Below, one piece after another: positions 8,619 through 14,318 of a stretch of DNA of 14,318 nt. The stretch's first letter is position 1, and each line of letters starts with the position of its first letter. Source of the DNA: Phlegmacium glaucopus (Eukaryota; Basidiomycota; Agaricomycetes; Agaricales; Cortinariaceae). The notes below the pieces were generated by a model. It did no database searches and was not told where the DNA came from. It saw only the letters and a program-made list of their open reading frames with translations. The stretch spans positions 5,755 through 20,072 of the forward strand of contig MU130119.1 in assembly GCA_015039465.1 (NCBI GenBank). The letters run 5' to 3'. A program made the position numbers and the translations under genes.

Positions 8619-9747
8619 ATGATGTTTTATCCCCTGTCACTCTTTCCTTTCACCCTATTAAACTTAGGATGGATAACAAACACGACTCGCGCTGTCGCTG
8701 ACTCGAGAGAAACTCCAACCTACGACTTCATCGTCATCAGCGGAGGTAACGCGTATGTGGATCTCGTTTTCGCTCAGGATTTGCTTTTGATTGATGGATA
8801 ATTGAAGAGGATTGGCAGTTGCAGGCCGTCTTGCTGAAGATCCTTCGATCACTGTTGCCGTGTTGGAAGCGGGGGCAAATGTTGAACACCTTCCCGAGGT
8901 ACATAGGCCTAACCCCCCTTCCGCATATCCATTTTACTCAGAATAATCAGGTGTTTATTCCAGGTCTCATCGGAACAGGAGAATCCTTTACGACTCTGAA
9001 CTGGGCTTATCGAACAGTACCACAAGAACACTTGGGCAACCAACGGTCCTCACTAACTCCACCGTAACTCATATCCTATGGGCGGCACCCTCCCCTTCAC
9101 CTCTGCAAGTGCGTGGAGTATAAAGCATCCGATGGACAAACATACGAGATCAACGTCAGGAGGGAAGTCATATTGTCAGCGGGTGCAATAGGCAGCCCCA
9201 AGGTCTTAGAGCTATCTGGAGTGGGGAATTCAATGTTAGCTTGAGTCATTTTGGCTGTGTATTTTCAGCTTTACTAATTATATTTTTGAAGGATCCTCTG
9301 TGAGGCTGGTGTGGAATCAGTGCTCGATTTCCCAACCGTTGGCGAAAACTTGGCAGGTCAGTTTTCCTACTTTTGTCTCGTGTCATCATATATCAATTCT
9401 GTTATTGTTGAACAGACCATGTACACAGCTGGGCCAATGCTTTTACCAACGCCTCGCAAGTCGCTTCATCTTTTCGTAGATCCCCTACTAATGTGTCATG
9501 TATAGGGTAATGTGAGATCTGTTACTGTTGGATCCTTCTTTCGCAGCTGAGCAACAAGATCTATGGTTTCACAATCGAACAGGTCAGTATAACTGAGGCA
9601 TCTCCATCTCAACTAATTCAATTTTGCTAACTCCATGAAAGGCGTGCTCTCATGCGTACCATGATCCCTTGGCCTAGCCACAGTGTCTGACGTGTTCAAT
9701 CAATCCCAACTCACAAGCGTCATCCACCAGTCAAGTTCACATCACTA
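8619..9747 (+). pseudogene. Secreted GMC-family oxidoreductase pseudogene (aryl-alcohol oxidase type)
   Basis: GMC enzymes are FAD flavoproteins; the secreted fungal ones oxidise alcohols and yield H2O2. ATG at 8619 opens a hydrophobic leader (MMFYPLSLFPFTLL) followed by YDFIVISGGNA. After a 55-nt intron (8753-8807), GLAVAGRLAEDPSITVAVLE and AGANVEHLPE complete the ADP-binding fold; the usual first glycine of the GGG motif is Ser. After a second intron, IPGLIGTGESFTTLNWAYRT and VPQEHLGNQ are seen. Then comes a jump near 9044-9050 that removes the part normally carrying the first GMC signature. Next are VEYKASDGQTYEINVRREV and ILSAGAIGSPKVLELSGVG (second GMC signature), an intron, and EAGVESVLDFPTVGENLA joined to HVHSWANAFTNAS. 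The last recognisable piece is VSDVFNQSQLTSVIHQS. The catalytic C-terminal His/Asn region is missing. It lies just upstream of, and inside the same element as, the hAT transposase. Confidence 0.88.
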
Positions 9748-9952
9748 AATGCTGTCTTATTTGGCCAGCTATCTCAAGGATGGACCCACGGTAGTCGACT
9801 TTGCAAAGATCAAGCCACAACATTGCTTTGCCTCGGGACAATTAATGCTCGCACGGCATCTGTGGCAGCATGGCGTAGTTTCAAAATTTCGTTGCCATGG
9901 CTCAAAATTTTGTGGTGAAAACCTCTCCATACCATTAAAATTTTCTCAACCT

Positions 9953-12900
9953 ATGTCTAACCCAGATGCGCCTGCTCTCAACGCCAACGGGACACTCAAG
10001 GATGCATTGGAGATTGAGTTTTGCCACTCTCCGAGCACCCAAGAGCAGCCGCTGTTGCCGGATACCTTGAAGAAGTGCAAACAAACCACAGAATTGGATC
10101 AGGAAAGTGACAGCGATGACACACTGCCTTCCATCATCGCAAAACCACTCCCAGGCCTCAAAGGCAAAGAACCAGCATGACGTGTGGCATCAAAGCACGT
10201 GAAAAAACCGTCAGCTAGGGTTAAAGGGAACAATGCCTCCCTAAAGACCCATCTCTTTTTCAAGAGCAATTTTACCAGTAAGTCTGCTTTTCCTCGCTAC
10301 TTATTGCTTATTTTTTTGGGAACTCACCTTTCTTGTCAGTTGGATCCAAACCGGGGACACCAGCTCCCGAAAAATCAAAAGCAAGTGAGTTTATATTATT
10401 TATCACTATACTGGGATACCTACTGAGAAAACCATCCATGTAGGTGCTGGTTCGTCGAAGCTGCAACCAGAGGACGAGACGCAGGTCCAACTGCATCAAT
10501 TTGTTGCTCCAGGTAAGTTTATATTATTTATTACCATGCTGGGGTATCTACTGACAAAACCATTGACGTAGGCACTGGTTTGTCAATGCTGCAACCAGAG
10601 GACAACACCCGGGTCCAACCACATCAATCCATTGTTCAAAAAATGTGTTGGCACCGTGCTGGCATCTCCCGAATCCACCAAACATGTGCGTACTGAAACC
10701 GACCACCCGAAATTTGCCAGAACCACCCCAGCGCATGATACCGATGAACATATGGATTACACCATGCAGGGAGGGGACAACAACAGTGAGGATGATGAGG
10801 AGAGTGAAGACAAAGATGCAGTTGAAAAATACAACCAAATGGCTGAAGAAATCCATCGTGAGCGCAGGGTAAGTAATCATTTTCATCTGCTATTATTAAT
10901 TATTCACCTTTCTTGATGTGCAGGCTCCTCGGAAACATAATCACCGTGGCCACGATGATCGTACAAGAGACCTAAGGGCTGCATTTACGAGGGCGACGAA
11001 GGAAGAAGGTGGGGCGCTAATCAATGGCCACATCTGTAATGCATGTTGGTGAGTTTCCGAAGCTCAACTACATCCTTATGTTCAGAGTTTCACTATCTCC
11101 ACAGCGCCGCAGGGAAAAAAGATACATTTTTCTCAGGCGGAAATAGCAGCCTCCGAAAACATTACACACGGTAAGTAAACTCCCCGTTAACCTTGACTAA
11201 GTCATCCTCACATATTACATTCCCAGAAACTGGGCCACTCATGGCGAATTTTACCTCAAGATATGCAAATCGCTCGGTATCGAACCCAACAAATCTGCGC
11301 TTCCGTTAACAGACGCCAAAGAAGTAACCGAACCTGGGTCAGTTCAATCAAGCCTCAATAGTTTTGTCAAGCCAGTCACGAAGTGGTCAAAGGAAGGTCT
11401 GCTTGAACATATTGTAGACTTTGTGGTTTCCGGTGACCAAGTAAGTTGTTTTACTTGCAAATTTTATTGATGATGATGTTAATCATAATCCATACTGTTA
11501 GGCCTTTCAGGTGGTAGATGAGAAACCCTTTCATGCCCTTCTCAAATACCAACGTCCCACTACCAAAGAGAATGAGATACCCCATCGACAAAAGCTCAGG
11601 GATGAAGTTATTGAGAAGGCTAAAGAGGCTATTCAGCGCCTCACAGACCACTTTTCAGTACATTTCTAATGATAATTGGAATGTTTTCATTCTAAAACTT
11701 AAAGTCAGACCATTCCGAGCAAAATTTCAATCACTTTTGATGCTTGGACCTCGAAATCCTATGATCCATACCTCGCTGTAACCACCCATTACATTGACTC
11801 ACCACCTACCAAGCCATTTGACTGGGAGTTAAAGAGTAAGATTCTGGGCTTTGAGGAGCTCAAGGGAAGTCACAGTGGTGTCAATATTGCTGCCAAAACC
11901 CTTGAAGTCCTCGACTGATATAATATTTGTGATAAGGTTCGTAACATTTAATCAATTTATATTTCAATAACTCAAACCCCTCAATAGCTTGGATGGGCTA
12001 CTGCTGACAATGCAAGCGCTAATGACAAAGCTCTACGTGCTATTGAGCAAGATTTCAACCCTTTGGAGAAGGAATGGGTAGCTGAACAGCAGCATATTCA
12101 GTATGACTTAACTTTCAAGCTAACATCCCAAAATATGAACTGATATATTCTAGGTGTATGGAACATACTGTGTACCTAGGGGCGAAAGCCTTTATTGAGG
12201 CAGTTAAACCCCGTGCACCTAAAAATAAGAAGTCAACTAGGAATAACACAGCATCAGTTGAAGATGACAATGAAGATGAAGATGATGCGGATGATACTGC
12301 CTGGACTACAGACTGGGTTGAGCTCAATTCGCTCCCTGGTCAACAAGAGGCTGATGATGTGGTTGACTTTGTACCTGGGGATGTCTTAGGGAAGGTGCTA
12401 GCCCTTGTCAATGAGGTATTTTTTTCTTCTTTCATGGTGTTTGTTTCCTCAGCTAACAAAATGACAGATTTGTGCTTCACCTCAGGCAAAGCTTACTTTG
12501 CTGAGGTTTGTGTTGAAGTAGGTATACATCCACCCAAACTTATTAAGTGGGTACGAACTTGTTGGGGGTCAATGTATGACCTTATTGAACAATTCACTGG
12601 CTGTAAAAAGGTACAAAGTCTTTGTTATTAATTTCATGATATTGATACCTTTATAGGCTTTGAGGCAATTTTGCCTTTGTGCTGATGAGAACCTTCCGAA
12701 ACTGAGGAACAAAAAATACTCTGATTACCTGCTTGTAGAGTATGAGTGGGAGCAACTTGGGCTGATAAAGGAGGTTCTTGAGGTCTGTGTATATTTAAAA
12801 ATTCATTCGTTATTCTGAACAACAAGTAGGAGCCCCGTTTTGCCCAAGCCTCTTTTTCTTCAGAGACTGAGCCCACTGTCTGGAAGGCAATTCCAATTAT

Positions 12901-12965
12901 TGAGTTGCTTCAAGACCGTTGGGAGACAATGTTGAATGTAGGTAAGTTTACCCCAGTGCATGATG
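9953..12965 (+). pseudogene. hAT-family transposase, N-terminal and central part
   Basis: hAT transposases cut and paste DNA through an RNase-H-like DDE fold. I start at ATG 9953 (MSNPDAPALNANG). Exons are joined by introns at 10278-10339, 10385-10443, 10513-10571, 10869-10923, 11049-11104, 11171-11226, 11441-11501, 11658-11708, 11937-11987, 12101-12153, 12416-12467, about 12611-12656 and 12783-12829. A BED-like zinc finger (ICNACC ... LRKHYTRNWATH) spans about 11030-11250. FVKPVTKWSKEGLLEHIVDF and the catalytic-region FDAWTS (about 11736-11753) follow. Then come LGWATADNASANDKALRAIE, CMEHTVYLGAKAFIE and CWGSMYDLIEQF (first Cys where Arg is usual). Lesions are TGA at 10178-10180, TGA at 11916-11918 and an apparent one-base loss near 12490. 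The frame is still open at VGKFTPVHD (12965) and continues in the reversed block with no gap. Confidence 0.93.
10385..10640 (+). repeat. Tandem duplication of an intron+exon unit within the transposase
   Basis: Two adjacent 128-bp units, 10385-10512 and 10513-10640, each consist of a 59-nt intron followed by 69 nt of coding sequence. The introns share GTRAGTTTATATTATTTAT and end in a TAG acceptor. The exon parts encode similar 23-residue segments, both containing LQPED (SSKLQPEDETQVQ and LSMLQPEDNTRVQ). Because 69 is a multiple of three, the duplication keeps frame. Confidence 0.9.
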
Positions 12966-13229
12966 AGAACTCGGATGGTAGACCTGTTCAGGTAGGACCG
13001 AACGTATTTTTTATTAGTGCTTTTTACTTCAGGTCGTTGAGATAAACGCGTTTCGTTAAAGGTCTTATATGGTGAATGACATTTTAATTGTTTTCCTTTC
13101 TCCTTGCAGAAATGTGTACAAGTGTACGGTTTTTCCCCACACACTTTCTTACAGGTCCTAAGCCTATCTTTAACTAACCAGGTTTTTCAGAGACACTCTT
13201 TGTTCTATGCTTAAAGGTTTTAACCTGGT
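12966..13229. other. Flank of the hAT element, in reversed writing
   Basis: Read backwards from 13229 this lies outside the right terminal repeat and should be the continuation of the chitin synthase target. A plausible splice acceptor (CTTGTTTCTCACAG) appears soon after the terminus, consistent with insertion in an intron. I could not recognise chitin synthase protein text in the rest. Confidence 0.4.
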
Positions 13230-13237
13230 ATTGATGG

Positions 13238-13261
13238 ATCCCGATGGTTTCAAGTCAAGTC
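13238..13261. repeat. Right terminal repeat of the hAT element, in reversed writing
   Basis: The direct complement of these 24 bases equals 6107-6130 with one mismatch. The true right end therefore reads CTTTGGTAGCCCTA going from 13251 down to 13238, and GGTAGTTA (13237 down to 13230) would be the right target duplication. Confidence 0.85.
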
Positions 13262-13410
13262 AAGTCAAGTCAAGTAGTGGGGGAATTGGACTTGACTCTT
13301 GACTTGACTGTGGGAGAGTCGACTTGACTTGGACTTGACTTGACTTGATAAATCTTGGTCAAGATTAGTCAAGTCAAGTCAAGATCTTGGCCCAGCTTGA
13401 CTACTTGACG
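13251..13410. repeat. Subterminal hexamer array of the hAT element (CAAGTC as printed)
   Basis: Printed as tandem CAAGTC/GACTTG words, this array is GAACTG/CTGAAC/GTTCAG when read in the sense of the transposase. Motifs occur in both orientations (about 13251-13275, 13290-13350, 13367-13382). Clusters of short motifs next to the ends are typical hAT transposase-binding sites. Confidence 0.75.
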
Positions 13411-13463
13411 TATTTTTTAGTGTTTTTGACCTATAAATAACATTTTGTCATCTGATTCATATA

Positions 13464-14318
13464 AATAAACTGTAATTAATGAAGTTTCCGGAGTACCCGT
13501 AGTCGAAGTAGGTATCGTAAGTTTTTAAATCAGAACATACGTAAAAATTCCTAAACTTGTATTGGTTTCCGACGACCTAGGTACCTCAACGCAACATCTC
13601 ACAACCATACCGGACTTGATATCTTACGAGAAAGACTCCGTTGACTACTTGGAACATACCGGTCTATCAGTGCCCGTTACGTTCTGTCACAACCCATAAC
13701 AACACTTACCATGATCTTAAACTTAATTTCTCTTTTAGTCCTTATTAACTTATTTATGTATGGGGGGTGGTGAACTGACCTAAACAACATAGAAGTTCTC
13801 CTGATGACTCCATTAGTGCATCAAGAAATACTCCTAGAACCAACTGAAGTCAGGTACTCCTCCTAAATAAGTTCCTACTTTCCTAGGTCAAACACGACAT
13901 AGGTAATTTTCCTAATCTTCGACGAAACGGTTTTAACTCTAGTCGGACAACTATAGTATTCTATATCGAATGGAAGCCTACTTGAACGTCTTCGAACGAA
14001 GTTTCGGAAACTTAAAAAACCTCCGAACATCATTCTTAGTTTGATTTGTATTTCTATAATCAGACTCTTATAAATACAGTTACTCTTTTAGATGGTAAAC
14101 AAGTTCTCGGAACCTCGGTCGGAACTTCTTTAGAAGTAGGGTCAAGTAGAATGTTATGAGTTCGAACTATCTACCCACATTCCGATCTTCCATCTAATTA
14201 ATTATTACTTATCGAAATATCACAAAACTTACTACGTATGGGTTCGTTTATTTTATCCATAGTGAAAGTAGTTAGGAGTATATGGTAAAGGCATTGAAGA
14301 GGTCTGGGAAAAGCTACC
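13464..14318. pseudogene. hAT transposase C-terminal part, written backwards
   Basis: Read from 14318 down to 13464 without complementing, the text gives IEKGLEKLRKWYMRIDESDT and YFICL. An intron (14240-14184) then joins as ALHPSIKLEYCKMNWDEDFF. Three more introns with good GT..AG ends lead to NPFNGYSTNWILSSLNKSSS, HKELRDYLSSPLEDTTNPVK and WWG. The hAT dimerisation domain follows: YPTLSCIARDYLAIQGSSVA and SERAFYSSG, ending at VINVK and TAA (13466-13464). No stop or frameshift is needed over four splice joins, so this is the best preserved part of the gene. In the family this domain mediates transposase multimerisation and contributes to activity. It completes the protein encoded from 9953. 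Confidence 0.92.

Larger units (their letters stand above)
6107..14318 (+). mobile_element. Large hAT element (right end lies inside a reversed block)
   Basis: The left terminus begins TAGGGCTACCAAAG at 6107. The matching right terminus is in the non-complemented reversed block: taking the plain complement of 13238-13261 gives the same 24 bases with one mismatch (G/A at position 18). In a restored sequence the element would run 6107 to 13238 read through the reversal, about 7.9 kb, and 12966-13237 would be flanking DNA. Flanking 8-mers are GGCAATTA (6099-6106) on the left and GGTAGTTA (13237 down to 13230) on the right: six of eight match and both differences are transitions. That fits an aged hAT target duplication. 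The element sits in the chitin synthase pseudogene, probably in an intron. Cargo from left to right is an unassigned segment with poly(A), repeats, a GMC oxidoreductase pseudogene and the transposase. Whether the cargo was captured or arrived by later nested insertions is not resolved. Confidence 0.7.
12966..14318. other. Block reversed without complementing (1353 bases)
   Basis: Everything from 12966 to the window end makes sense only when the plus-strand letters are read backwards. Reading 14318 downwards, the bases CC complete the codon begun by G at 12965 (Ala). The transposase then continues in frame to a stop at 13466-13464, through introns whose GT and AG are also reversed. Past the gene lie the right terminal repeat (13261 down to 13238) and flanking DNA. 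By hand count the dinucleotide bias flips: 12301-12960 has 6 CpG and 25 GpC, while 13441-14318 as printed has about 33 CpG and 6 GpC. For 12966-13240 the figures are 9 and 5. This is neither strand in a normal sense, so ordinary gene calls here (for example a minus frame at 12860-13144) are spurious. Confidence 0.93.

Noticed and set aside
12230..12330. Acidic Glu/Asp-rich stretch in the transposase as a separate gene
   Set aside because: It lies inside one exon between CMEHTVYLG and WGSMYDL, where many hAT proteins carry a variable acidic insertion.
12860..13144. 94-codon minus-strand open frame
   Set aside because: It crosses the 12965/12966 junction, runs antisense to transposase exons and lies partly in the reversed block, so it is an artefact.
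13251..13385. CRISPR-like or simple-satellite array
   Set aside because: The 5-6 base words have no fixed spacer and occur in both orientations next to a transposon terminus; they are subterminal motifs in a eukaryotic element.
8020..13410. CAAG-type words at 8020-8150 and CAAGTC words at 13251-13410 as the two ends of one element
   Set aside because: The right array is in the reversed block; read correctly it is GAACTG/GTTCAG, which does not match the left CAAGCC words. The true right terminus pairs with 6107-6130.
1..14318. A novel defence, biosynthetic or regulatory gene system
   Set aside because: Every recognisable gene is a broken host duplicate or a transposase; no coherent set of intact genes is present.

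Overview
The window looks like a transposon-riddled stretch of a filamentous fungal genome, probably a basidiomycete and plausibly an Agaricomycete. The pointers are many 50-62 nt GT-AG introns, CTAAC-like branch sites, fungal chitin synthase and secreted GMC oxidoreductase remnants, a fungal pogo-type transposase and hAT elements. I found no intact host gene, tRNA, rRNA, CRISPR array or bacterial feature. The assignment is from remembered family signatures; no search was run.

Layout. 1-530 (minus) is a decayed piece of a chitin synthase with its cytochrome-b5-like region. 640-1070 (plus) is a pogo/Fot1-type transposase fragment. 1824-3645 (minus) is a multi-exon pseudogene of coatomer beta-prime. 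4041-6106 (plus) is a second, divergently oriented chitin synthase pseudogene whose whole catalytic core is deleted. It is interrupted at 5314-5944 by a short non-autonomous hAT element with a perfect 8-bp target duplication. At 6107 a large hAT element begins inside the chitin synthase remnant. It holds an unassigned segment ending in a poly(A) tract, low-complexity repeats, a GMC oxidoreductase pseudogene (8619-9747) and a nearly complete, intron-rich hAT transposase (from 9953).

The outstanding observation is at the right end. From 12966 to the window end (1353 bases) the sequence is reversed but not complemented. Read backwards on the plus strand (14318 down to 12966, no complementing), it continues the transposase in frame from 12965. 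It then gives four properly spliced exon joins, the hAT dimerisation domain and a stop codon. After that come AATAAA-like signals, a terminal inverted repeat matching 6107-6130 at 23 of 24 positions, and a degenerate 8-bp target duplication. CpG and GpC counts also swap. Strand-preserving recombination or replication cannot make such a block, so it is most likely a sequence-handling artefact or a deliberate edit. Conventional gene calls inside it are meaningless.

Functionally this is a graveyard: duplicated host genes (chitin synthase twice, coatomer beta-prime, GMC oxidoreductase) are broken by deletions, frameshifts and stops and invaded by DNA transposons. The hAT transposase, once the block is turned round, is the best preserved gene, with two TGA stops and one apparent one-base frameshift.
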